Assembly: GCA_016192705.1 (NCBI GenBank)
Contig: JACPTQ010000023.1
Coordinates: forward strand, 1 to 39,483
Direction of reading: 5' to 3'
DNA from: Deltaproteobacteria bacterium
Lineage (GTDB): Bacteria > Myxococcota > JACPTQ01
DNA: 39,483 nt
In this document: positions 17,846-25,221 of the stretch, piece by piece
Layout of the letters: each line of letters begins with the position of its first letter
Position numbering within the stretch: position 1 is the first letter of the stretch
Translations under genes and position numbers: made by a program
The notes under the pieces: model-generated
What the model was told of the DNA's origin: nothing
The model's database searches: none
Seen by the model: the letters and a program-made list of their open reading frames with translations, nothing else

Positions 17846-18399
17846 CCCCAATCCCCGGATAGGCGGTTCGTTCGCTCATGAGCGTGAGGGTCGACAGGCG
17901 CCCGCTTTGGCGCGCCGACGTCCTCGGGTCTGGACGCGAACGAGCGCTCGAGCCACTGTTTGGAGGCGTGTGAAATCTGGGAGATTCCCGTCCGATATCG
18001 CGCTGCAGACCCTGCGGAGGCGCGCCTCTGCGGCGCCCCTGCCGACCCCACGCAAATCCGGGTCGACCGCTTTCCGGAGACGTGTTTTCTTGGCTTGAGG
18101 GCGGTACGACGAGTTCACCCGCTGGGTGACGGCTGACGATCGATCGACCCCCAAGTCCCTTAGCCGCCGTTTCAGGAAAACGGCCGGGTTCTGGTTCGGC
18201 GGGCGGGGATTGGGCTTGCTTCGGGTCGCATCCGCAGGGGATGAGGTGCCGATGGGGCGTGGGATTGCCGTTCTCATGATGTTTGATTCGTTTCGTACAG
18301 ACTCACATTTCATGTCAGACCCGAGGACTTTTGCGAGCCGAAGCAAGCCCAGCCCCCGCCCGCCCCACGCAATTGTTGCCCGTTATCCGGGAATCAGGG
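17846..18399 (+). mobile_element. Non-coding transposable element, copy 3 (complete, 554 bp)
   Basis: Same family as 1-584 and 4480-5281. The left terminus CCCCAATCCCCGGATAG and the right terminus read inward, CCCTGATTCCCGGATAA, form the inverted repeat. The flanks TCGTTAGC (17838-17845) and TCGTTACC (18400-18407) are an 8-bp target duplication with one mismatch. The subterminal block GTCCTCGGGTCTG lies at about 17920 and is inverted at about 18314. It lacks the nested hairpin repeats of copies 1 and 2, so it represents the simpler form of the element. It accounts for most of the geneless interval 17712-18460. Confidence 0.85.
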
Positions 18400-18460
18400 T
18401 CGTTACCCTTGACGCGCAGATGGCGAGTGATTACCTCAATGAACACAGGAGGAACCAGCC

Positions 18461-19327
18461 ATGTCGAAAAAAACGGTGTTCGTTACGGGGGCTACTGGGA
18501 AACAAGGCGGAGCGGTTGCGCGAAAACTGATTGCGCGCGGGCACAAGGTTCGAGCGCTCACGCGAAGGGTTGACGCTCCGGCGGCGCAAACTCTCGCGTC
18601 ACTCGGGGCCGAAGTTGTCGCGGGGAACCTCACCGACCGCGCGAGCATCGATCGCGCGCTCAAGGGCGTCGACGCGGTTTTCACCATGTCAACGCCGTTT
18701 GAGGCCGGTATGGACGCCGAGACGACGCAGGGCGTGACGGTCGCCGATGCGGCCAAGGCAGCCGACGTGCACCTCGTCTACACGTCGGTCGGGAACGCGA
18801 ACTGCGCGACCGGGATTCCGCACTTTGAAAGCAAGTGGCGCGTCGAGCAACACATCACGAAAATCGGTGCGACAGCGACCGTGCTCGCGCCCGTTTACTT
18901 CATGGAGAACGTCGTTGCCTTCACGCTGCAGCAGCTCCGCGAGGGGATTTACGCGACGCCGCTCAAGCCGACGACGAAGCTCGCGCAGGTTGCGCTCGCC
19001 GACATCGGGTCGTTCGCGGTGCTCGCCATCGAGAATCGCGATCGCTTCGTTGGAAAGCGCGTCGACCTCGTCTCAGACGACCTGACCGGCGCCCAGGCGA
19101 CGGAGATTTTGTCGCGCGCAACTGGCAAGAAGCTCACCTACTTCCAAGTACCGATGGAGAACATTCGCGCGATGAGCGCCGACTTCGCGACGATGTACGA
19201 GTGGTTTGAGCGCGTCGGTTACAAAATCGACCCGGCCGCGCTTCGTCGCGAGTACCCTGATGTCGGCTGGCACACGTATGAATCGTGGGCAAAGGAGCAG
19301 GACTGGGCCGCGATCTTGCGCCCGTAA
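18461..19327 (+). CDS. NmrA-like NAD(P)-binding protein
   Basis: The 288-aa product opens MSKKTVFVTGATGKQGGAVA, the Gly-x-x-Gly-x-x-Gly nucleotide-binding turn of an atypical short-chain dehydrogenase, followed by a basic residue cluster (TRR) after the second strand that favours NADP. The YFMENV and LALADIGSFAV-like segments (here VALADIGSFAVLAIENRDRF) are typical of NmrA/HSCARG-type redox sensors and of azoreductase-like or isoflavone-reductase-like members. Catalytic Tyr-x-x-x-Lys is not obvious, which also fits NmrA. AGGAGG about eight bases before the ATG supports the start. It stands alone between element copy 3 and a convergent lipoprotein gene. Function beyond dinucleotide binding is not inferable. 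Confidence 0.92.
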   Translation: MSKKTVFVTGATGKQGGAVARKLIARGHKVRALTRRVDAPAAQTLASLGAEVVAGNLTDRASIDRALKGVDAVFTMSTPFEAGMDAETTQGVTVADAAKAADVHLVYTSVGNANCATGIPHFESKWRVEQHITKIGATATVLAPVYFMENVVAFTLQQLREGIYATPLKPTTKLAQVALADIGSFAVLAIENRDRFVGKRVDLVSDDLTGAQATEILSRATGKKLTYFQVPMENIRAMSADFATMYEWFERVGYKIDPAALRREYPDVGWHTYESWAKEQDWAAILRP

Positions 19328-19339
19328 CGTCCCGCGCGA

Positions 19340-21556
19340 TCAGTTAAACTCGATTCCAAACAAGAGCTGATGACTTTGGCCCGCTATGGTGGCGTCGCAG
19401 TCCAGCGAGGTGAAGCAGACGTACGAGACCGAGTGAACACCGGGGAACAGCCATGCGCGATAAGTGCCGGCCCCGCTTGTCGCGATCGGGAAAAACACGA
19501 TTCCGCCACCGCCCTGAACGTTCCAAAAGCCGATTTTTCCGCGATCGAGGTTTGAGCGCGCTGGCGCCGGAAGCGGACGACCTCCGACGGTTAGCGTCCC
19601 AGACACATCGACCGCGCGGATGTCCCACGTGATCGCGGAGTCGGCGACCAAGTCGATCGCGCCGTAGCGGACGTTCCCCTGCGGCATGCCGGTGTAGTCG
19701 GCCGCAGCGTTGCCATACCGAATTGTCCAGTTTCCCGGCGGCAAAACGACGCTCGCCTTGAGCGGTCCGGTCGCGGGCGCCAACGCGTAGGCGCTGAGCG
19801 GCGCATCGGCCGTCGCGGGCGCGCCGTTGAGATTAAATGAAAATGATCCGCGCGCCGAAATCGCCGAGGCGGCTGCATTCGCGGGTTGTGCGCCGTTCAA
19901 CTTGACCGTGACGTCGAGCTTTCGCGTGGGAATGTCGATCGCGAGCGGCGTCGCCGACGGCTGCCAATCCCTTCGCGCGGGCCATTTGAGCGTTGGGAGC
20001 ACGTTGGCGTCGTGCCCCTCGACAAAGACGTCGTACGTCCCGGCGAACACGGAACCCGAAAACGTGGCGCGCCCACGAGCCGGGAGATTGAACGAAACCG
20101 GGAAAAACAAAATGGGAGCGCTCTTTGGTCGAAAGGTGACGGCGCCGCGAATGGACGATGAATCGGGGACGACGGCGTTGTTGCGCGTGACCTCGCCCGA
20201 AACGGCGACGCTCACAAGATCGACGTCAAGCGTCCCACCGGCCGTGACACCCCGCTCTACGCGCGTGCCACCCCTCGGCATTCCCGCGACGTTGCTCGAC
20301 ATGCCGTCGTAAAAAACGTCGTACGCACCACGAAAAACTTTCCCCTGATAACGCGCGGGCCGCGTCGATGAAACAGCGAATCGCGTCGCCATGACGCCGT
20401 TCCCGAGGAAGTCGACGTAACCGGAGCGCGTGGCAGCACCAAGGTCACGGCCGTTCAAGCGAACCGCTCCCGACACATCCACCGTGCTCAGATCGAATCG
20501 TGCGGACGCGGCAACCGGAGACGCTGCCAAATCCCAGGCGTCATTGACGGTCGTCGCGCCTGCAGGGAGATTCAGCGAGGCGGTTTCGCCGTTCGTCTGA
20601 ACGCCGACGGTATAACGCCCGGGCTCAAGGAATATCGCGCGTCGCGGCGTTTGGCGTGCACCGAGCATTTCAATGACCGTCGGTCCTCTCCAACTCGAAA
20701 AGGTGACCCACAGTGAACTGTTGGCTGGAAGCGCTGGAATCGCCGCACCGTTCAAAGTGACCTCGTACGAAACCGCGACACCTTGAAACGGGATGGCCGC
20801 GATGCCCGGTGCGCGAACAACGAGGCGGCCCGTTGCCGACACGGGAGGGAACGCCAGCCGACTCTTTTCGGTGTTCGCGAAGGCAAGCGACACGCGATAC
20901 GCCCCCGGTTCCATCGCGAGGCGCAATTCGGATGGCGACGTCGCCAAGATCTCCTTCGTCAACGACGGACCGGCCGGTTCCGGCGTAAAGGTGATCGTGC
21001 CAACGGGGTTCGCGTCTGCGGCGGCCGGCCATGGGCGCCCGTTGAGCGTAAACTTGAGCGTGACGTCGACCGGTCGAGTCGGGACCGGTGGCGCCGGAAG
21101 GTCCTGGTCGAGCGTGTAGGGGCTCGCTCGATTCGGCTCGCAAACCGGAAACGTCATGGTTGACCAAGTGGTTTCGCGCCCGCATCGCCAACCGGAAGGA
21201 CACTGCCCGCGCGCGATTCCACCCGCGTTGCAGTCGGTGAGCCGCGTCGGCGCCGGTGTTCCGCCCGTCGTCGGCCGCGATTCGGGTCGCGCATCCATCG
21301 TGAAACAAACCGCCGGACAATCGGGTGGGCCGCCACCGCCTGCTCCACCGCCACCGCCGCCAGCATCCGCGGCACCGCCACTTCCGCCGCCGCCCCCAGC
21401 ATCGGGCGCTCCGGCATTCGCGCCACCATCCATGCTCGTCACCGGATCTTCGGGACCGGACGCTCCGCTTCGACCCGCATCCCCTTGTCCGTGACCAGCA
21501 CCGTCACACGCGGCAAACAGCAGACTTCCACATACGATAAGCGATTCGACTCTCAT
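19340..21556 (-). CDS. Lipoprotein with six tandem beta-type repeats
   Basis: The start at 21556 (MRVES) has a poly-G ribosome-binding site a few bases upstream and gives 738 aa with lipobox Phe-Ala-Ala-Cys. A Gly/Asp/Ala-rich linker (about residues 20-80) is followed by a small Cys-containing segment. The rest consists of about six repeats of 90-98 residues. Each opens with a phrase like VDVSGAVRLNGRDL, VAVSGEVTRNNAVV or VDVSGTLTVGGRPL, and continues with a beta strand ending in a Thr-Phe or Asp-Phe motif and a PGxYxV-like turn. These look like carboxypeptidase-regulatory or Ig-like sandwich modules forming a rod on the cell surface. Family and ligand unknown. Confidence 0.88.
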   Translation of the reverse strand: MRVESLIVCGSLLFAACDGAGHGQGDAGRSGASGPEDPVTSMDGGANAGAPDAGGGGGSGGAADAGGGGGGAGGGGPPDCPAVCFTMDARPESRPTTGGTPAPTRLTDCNAGGIARGQCPSGWRCGRETTWSTMTFPVCEPNRASPYTLDQDLPAPPVPTRPVDVTLKFTLNGRPWPAAADANPVGTITFTPEPAGPSLTKEILATSPSELRLAMEPGAYRVSLAFANTEKSRLAFPPVSATGRLVVRAPGIAAIPFQGVAVSYEVTLNGAAIPALPANSSLWVTFSSWRGPTVIEMLGARQTPRRAIFLEPGRYTVGVQTNGETASLNLPAGATTVNDAWDLAASPVAASARFDLSTVDVSGAVRLNGRDLGAATRSGYVDFLGNGVMATRFAVSSTRPARYQGKVFRGAYDVFYDGMSSNVAGMPRGGTRVERGVTAGGTLDVDLVSVAVSGEVTRNNAVVPDSSSIRGAVTFRPKSAPILFFPVSFNLPARGRATFSGSVFAGTYDVFVEGHDANVLPTLKWPARRDWQPSATPLAIDIPTRKLDVTVKLNGAQPANAAASAISARGSFSFNLNGAPATADAPLSAYALAPATGPLKASVVLPPGNWTIRYGNAAADYTGMPQGNVRYGAIDLVADSAITWDIRAVDVSGTLTVGGRPLPAPARSNLDRGKIGFWNVQGGGGIVFFPIATSGAGTYRAWLFPGVHSVSYVCFTSLDCDATIAGQSHQLLFGIEFN

Positions 21557-21631
21557 CTTAGACCCCCCTGACACGATTCAATTTCGCGTTCATGAAGCCG
21601 CCCATATTAGCACTTCGCAAACAAGAGTCTC

Positions 21632-21645
21632 CTTACATCGCCTTA
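21632..21645. promoter_or_regulatory. Two CTTA repeats phased at 10 bp
   Basis: CTTACATCGC at 21632 is followed directly by CTTACTTCGG at 21642. This is the same unit as the triple site at 17793-17816. It lies about 75-90 bp upstream of the repeat-lipoprotein ATG (21556, minus) and also upstream of the fimT promoter region, so either direction could be served. Confidence 0.35.
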
Positions 21646-21689
21646 CTTCGGCGGGATACCTTCTTTCATCCCCGCAAAAAGTAGCGAGG

Positions 21690-21706
21690 TGGCACGAGAA
21701 ATTGCT
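21690..21706 (+). promoter_or_regulatory. Near-consensus sigma-54-like site
   Basis: TGGCAC (21690-21695) and TTGCT (21702-21706) match the two sigma-54 promoter elements, but the GG-to-GC spacing is 11 bp instead of the usual 10. It is positioned about 60 bp before fimT. Pilin genes in several proteobacteria are sigma-54/PilR controlled, which makes the location sensible. The spacing fault keeps confidence low. Confidence 0.3.
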
Positions 21707-21765
21707 AAACAATTACGCATGATCGGCGTCGGATCCGCCTTTGCTCTCCTTAGAGAGGGGACGGT

Positions 21766-22446
21766 ATGAAAGCGCGCTGTTGCAAACGCCGTGGAGGATT
21801 CACGCTCCTTGAGCTGCTCATCGTCATTGTCATTATCGGGCTCATCATGCTTCTTGGGTTTCCCGTCGTCTCGCGTACGCTCCGCGGGTTTCGCGCACAA
21901 GAAGGCTTGAAAGCGGTCTTGAACGGCTTTCACTCGGCCCGCGCGCGCGCCGCCATCATGAACAAGGCGCTTCGCATCGATCTCACGAGCTCAAACACCA
22001 TCGGCGCCATCGACCCGCTCGCGGGGGGTGGCCAGCTCCAGGTTTTCAAGTACAGCGGGACCGACTGCAGCGGGACAACCTCGCCGCTCGTCCCAGACCC
22101 GGGGAGCCCGGCGAACCCGCTCACCGGCGACGGCAAGCGCTGGGACAACTTTCAGTTTCGCGAGCTGAAAGACATCGGCTTGTGTCGAACGACGACCGAT
22201 GCGGCTGAGATGTCGCTCGGGTGCGTCGCCGCAACGACGGTGCAGTTTTGCGTGAAGCCAAACGGCGAAACGACGAACCTCACGCAGTCGTCGGCGAATG
22301 ACGCGACGGTGGTTTACGTCCAAGAGTACCTGCAAAGCGGCGCGTCGTCGGTGACCGCCATCGGAAACCCGATGCAGGTCGTGGTGCCGCGGTATCGGCC
22401 GGCGCGTTACAACAATGTGGCGGTGACAACCAATGCGTGCTTGTAG
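21766..22446 (+). CDS. fimT: GspH/FimT-family minor pseudopilin
   Basis: The 226-aa product has a class III (prepilin) signal: a basic leader MKARCCKRRGG with cleavage expected between Gly11 and Phe12, then FTLLELLIVIVIIGLIMLLG with Glu at position +5. The C-terminal globular part of about 185 residues contains Cys pairs and fits the GspH/FimT fold. AGAGGGG precedes the ATG. It is the first gene of an operon with pilV, pilW, pilX and pilY1-like genes. These minor pilins prime type IV pilus assembly and form the tip complex that carries PilY1 (family knowledge). FimT homologues can also bind DNA during uptake in some species; that is not shown here. Confidence 0.92.
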   Translation: MKARCCKRRGGFTLLELLIVIVIIGLIMLLGFPVVSRTLRGFRAQEGLKAVLNGFHSARARAAIMNKALRIDLTSSNTIGAIDPLAGGGQLQVFKYSGTDCSGTTSPLVPDPGSPANPLTGDGKRWDNFQFRELKDIGLCRTTTDAAEMSLGCVAATTVQFCVKPNGETTNLTQSSANDATVVYVQEYLQSGASSVTAIGNPMQVVVPRYRPARYNNVAVTTNACL

Positions 22447-22708
22447 CGGTCGGCCAAACAACAGGTCCCAGCGACGCCGGGTGACTGCTGCGTGGCTCCG
22501 CGTTCGCACGGGACAACACTTCCCCCTGCCTTGGCAACGCGATGAAGCAGCTCCTGTTTGGGATACACAAAGGTCGCCGCGTGGGAGACGCGCAGCGGCG
22601 ACTCTGAGGGCGTGGCGACCACCACAAATTTCTTGGCCTAGCCTGCATAACGCCCGAAGAGCGAGCGCACCGCAAGTGCGCGAGCGCGGAGCCGCGAAGT
22701 GCTCCCAC
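22447..22708 (+). other. 262-bp intervening segment between fimT and pilV
   Basis: All other junctions in this operon overlap or are under 60 bp, but here 262 bp separate fimT from the pilV class III signal. The segment contains an imperfect inverted repeat, GGCTCCGCGTTCGCAC at 22494-22509 against GTGCGCGAGCGCGGAGCC at 22676-22693. The pilV frame stays open through it (ATG at 22433), but the encoded 92 residues look like translated non-coding DNA and would precede a prepilin signal. I interpret it as an inserted repeat. Confidence 0.5.
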
Positions 22709-23377
22709 GTGGCGACTGACTTGTGCGACCCAAACTATGTAACGGGCTTTACGCTTGTCGAGGTGATGATCTCGATGCTCATTTTGTCGGTCGGGGTGCT
22801 CGCGATCATGGCGATGCAGTTTTCGACGCTCGCGGCCAACACGGCATCGCGCGAAACGACCGAAGCGACGAGTCTCGCGCGCCGCATGCTCGAGATGCTG
22901 AAACGCGACACGTACGACTGGAACGTGAAGTCCGACCTGTCAAGCGCGACCGAAGTGCCGCTTCTCCAACCGGCCAACGCGGCCCTCTCGCCGGGTCCGG
23001 GTACGACAACGTGGCTTAACATCCCCGTGAGCGTTCTTCCCGGGATCGAATCGGGCGGCACCAACTATATGGTCGACCGCGAAATGCGCCCGAACGCAAC
23101 ACCGTCCGGCCTGCCGGCGACGGTCACCGGGTACGGCCCCCCGCGCTACTGCATCCACTACCGATTGACGTGGCTAACCGACAACGAGCTCCTTCTCGCC
23201 GAGGCACGCGTGACCTGGAACCGAAAAGACCGGTCCGAGACGCGAGCCCTTTGCACACCCAATATCAATTCGTGTTGCAACTCGCCGAACGACGCCGTCT
23301 ACTCGAACCTCCAACGCATCAACTCGCTCATCGTCTCGACAACGATCTCGCGCAAACAAAAGCCGGGGCAACCCTAA
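22709..23377 (+). CDS. pilV: PilV-like minor pilin
   Basis: The class III signal is clear: cleavage before Phe in TG-FTLVEVMISMLILSVGVLAIMAMQ with Glu at +5, and the GVLAIMAMQ stretch is typical of PilV. The start is uncertain. GTG at 22709 would give the leader MATDLCDPNYVTG and TTG at 22721 a nine-residue leader; neither has a good ribosome-binding site or the usual basic residues. An ATG at 22433 would add 92 implausible residues. The globular domain of about 190 residues has several Cys, including CNS and SCC near the end. The stop overlaps the pilW start as TAATG. The likely role is a subunit of the priming/tip minor pilin complex. Confidence 0.85.
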   Translation: MATDLCDPNYVTGFTLVEVMISMLILSVGVLAIMAMQFSTLAANTASRETTEATSLARRMLEMLKRDTYDWNVKSDLSSATEVPLLQPANAALSPGPGTTTWLNIPVSVLPGIESGGTNYMVDREMRPNATPSGLPATVTGYGPPRYCIHYRLTWLTDNELLLAEARVTWNRKDRSETRALCTPNINSCCNSPNDAVYSNLQRINSLIVSTTISRKQKPGQP

Positions 23378-24573
23378 TGCGACGGCGCGGCTTCACCATG
23401 ACCGAACTCTTAATAACGCTCCTCGTCGCGTCGTTCGTTGCGATCGCGCTTTACTTCCTCTTCACGTCAAACAGCCGCGTCTTCTTCCTCCAGGAACGCA
23501 TCGCGCAAAGCCAGGCATCGACGCGCTTCGTGCTCGAAACAATTTCCGCCGACCTTCGCCGCGCCGGCTACCTCGCAACGCCGAACTCCACGTCCGACAA
23601 AAACCTCTGCGCGGGAAGCCCCGTCGGTGGCGCGTCAAGCCCCATCCGCGGCATCTCCATCGCCGACGGCGTCGACCAATCGGTCGTCAACATGAACACC
23701 GTCAACACCAACATCAAGCCCGACCGCGTCACAATCGCCGCGAACTTCCGCAGCTCCGAAAAGTATCGCGCGAAGGTCAACGGCACGACCGTCACGCTTT
23801 GTGGCACCGACGACACGCATCCACTCTGCGTGGGGTCGCCAACGACGTCGACGGCGTTCAACAACCTCTTCGCGCCAAACATGTTTTTGCGCGTCGAAGA
23901 CACGATTGGCAAATACCAGTTCGCCGTGATCACCGTCGTCGCCTGGAATGCCGGCACGAAGGCAAGTCCGCCCACGATCACAATTTCCGCGGCGCCGTCG
24001 ACGAGTTGCGGATTTCACGGCGGCGACATGGCCGAAGACGCGTTCGTCAACCCCGTTGAGTACATCCGCTATCGGATCGAAACGCCCACAAACCTCGGCT
24101 GCGCGACCGACCCCAAAAACCGCATTCTCATCCGCGAGCGCCTCGATTCGGCCGGCAACCCATATTCGCCGTCAAACTACTGGATGATCGCCGACAACAT
24201 GGTCGACCTACAGGTGTGGGCCGACCTCGATACCGGTGCGGGCGGCGGCGACTCAGTCATTCCCGCGAACCCGAACCCGTATAATCACCGGGGCAACGAA
24301 GACAACAACCCGATCGCCGGCGCCGACGAAACAGCCAAGGTCAATTTGAACCCGCACCTCGCGCGCACGGTTCATGTCGCCATCGCGATTCGCGCGCCGT
24401 CGGAAGTTCCCAATTACGCGTTCACCGCGCGCCCCGTGAACAACCTGAACGCAATCGGCGAATACTACGGTCCCATAACGTCGATGGCGCTGTCGGACGC
24501 GGGCGCCGCGCCTGTGCAAACCCTCACGCTTGAAGCGGTCTTGGAGAACTTTTTTTATGGTTGGTACTATTAA
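23377..24573 (+). CDS. pilW: PilW-like minor pilin
   Basis: The ATG at 23377 overlaps the pilV TAA. The 398-aa product has a very short class III leader MRRRG followed by FTMTELLITLLVASFVAIAL, with Glu at +5. Length and position match PilW. The first helix is followed by SQASTRFVLETISADLRRAGYL, a conserved phrase of PilW-type proteins, and a large C-terminal beta-rich domain. The frame opens upstream at 23170 inside pilV, but those codons are a shadow. The end overlaps pilX by 17 bases. The role is a minor pilin in the type IV pilus priming complex, from family membership and gene order. Confidence 0.92.
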   Translation: MRRRGFTMTELLITLLVASFVAIALYFLFTSNSRVFFLQERIAQSQASTRFVLETISADLRRAGYLATPNSTSDKNLCAGSPVGGASSPIRGISIADGVDQSVVNMNTVNTNIKPDRVTIAANFRSSEKYRAKVNGTTVTLCGTDDTHPLCVGSPTTSTAFNNLFAPNMFLRVEDTIGKYQFAVITVVAWNAGTKASPPTITISAAPSTSCGFHGGDMAEDAFVNPVEYIRYRIETPTNLGCATDPKNRILIRERLDSAGNPYSPSNYWMIADNMVDLQVWADLDTGAGGGDSVIPANPNPYNHRGNEDNNPIAGADETAKVNLNPHLARTVHVAIAIRAPSEVPNYAFTARPVNNLNAIGEYYGPITSMALSDAGAAPVQTLTLEAVLENFFYGWYY

Positions 24574-25165
24574 CGGCCGTTATCAGCGCACGGGCGGTTA
24601 CACGCTGGTTTTGTCGATGGTGATCCTCGTCACGCTCACGGCGATCGGCATCTTCGCGCTCCGCACGACGCGCACCGACCAGCTCATCTCGCAAAGCCAA
24701 CGCATCGCCGCGCTCGCGCACTACATCGCCGAGGCCGGGCTCATTTACGTGCAACGCCACGCCTCACAAGGCGACGCGAACCTCATCATTCGCCAAATCA
24801 ACGCGTCCGACGGCGGCATGACGCTCACCTATCCCTCGACAAACATCCCGTCGGGTGTGTTCGGTGAAGATGCGGGCGCCGGTTACGCACCGCTTGGCTA
24901 CGGTTCGGATTTGCGGCCGGCGTTTCAGGTCGTTGTTTCGAAGCCGCGCTCCATTCCGATTGTCGCGGGGCAGAGCATCGGGGTGGGCAGTTCCGGCTCA
25001 AAAAAATGTTACTGGGTTTTCGACTACCTCTCGACCGGCGTCGCGCTGCCGTCACGCGTTCTCGACGCTGGCGTTAACTGGAGCGATCCAGGCGCAACCG
25101 CGAGCGACCGATTTGGCGTCGCTCAGATTCGTGCCGAAATCGTCCAAATGGGGAATTGTTTCTAA
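24557..25165 (+). CDS. pilX: PilX-like minor pilin
   Basis: The ATG at 24557 is preceded by TTGGAGA, begins inside the end of pilW and gives 202 aa. The leader MVGTINGRYQRTGG is followed by YTLVLSMVILVTLTAIGIFAL and then the phrase RTTRTDQLISQSQRIAALAHYIAEAGL, typical of the PilX N-terminal domain. The residue at +5 of the mature helix is Leu, not Glu. Absence of Glu5 is what is expected of a subunit placed at the very tip of the pseudopilus, by analogy with GspK. The C-terminal part is short and contains one Cys pair. Confidence 0.9.
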   Translation: MVGTINGRYQRTGGYTLVLSMVILVTLTAIGIFALRTTRTDQLISQSQRIAALAHYIAEAGLIYVQRHASQGDANLIIRQINASDGGMTLTYPSTNIPSGVFGEDAGAGYAPLGYGSDLRPAFQVVVSKPRSIPIVAGQSIGVGSSGSKKCYWVFDYLSTGVALPSRVLDAGVNWSDPGATASDRFGVAQIRAEIVQMGNCF

Positions 25166-25184
25166 TGGACGGGAAAAGACTCAA

Positions 25185-25208
25185 CGCAAAGACGCAAAGA
25201 CGCAGAGA
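25185..25208 (+). repeat. Three 8-bp tandem repeats before pilY1
   Basis: CGCAAAGA at 25185 and 25193 is followed by CGCAGAGA at 25201. They fill the 56-bp gap between pilX and pilY1 and run straight into the GAGGAAG ribosome-binding site. Similar CGCAAAGA strings occur dispersed in many unrelated genomes, from general recollection, so this may be a mobile microsatellite and not a regulator site. Confidence 0.6.
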
Positions 25209-25221
25209 GAGGAAGAATATA

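Noticed and set aside
22640-22700. Integron attC site suggested by GCATAACGCCC near a GC-rich hairpin
   Set aside because: No matching GTTRRRY-type second core site was found at a suitable distance and no integrase or gene cassette array is visible.
22433-22708. Translating pilV from ATG 22433 with a 92-residue extension
   Set aside because: The extension resembles translated non-coding DNA and would put more than 100 residues ahead of the prepilin cleavage site, against all known class III leaders. It is kept only as an alternative.
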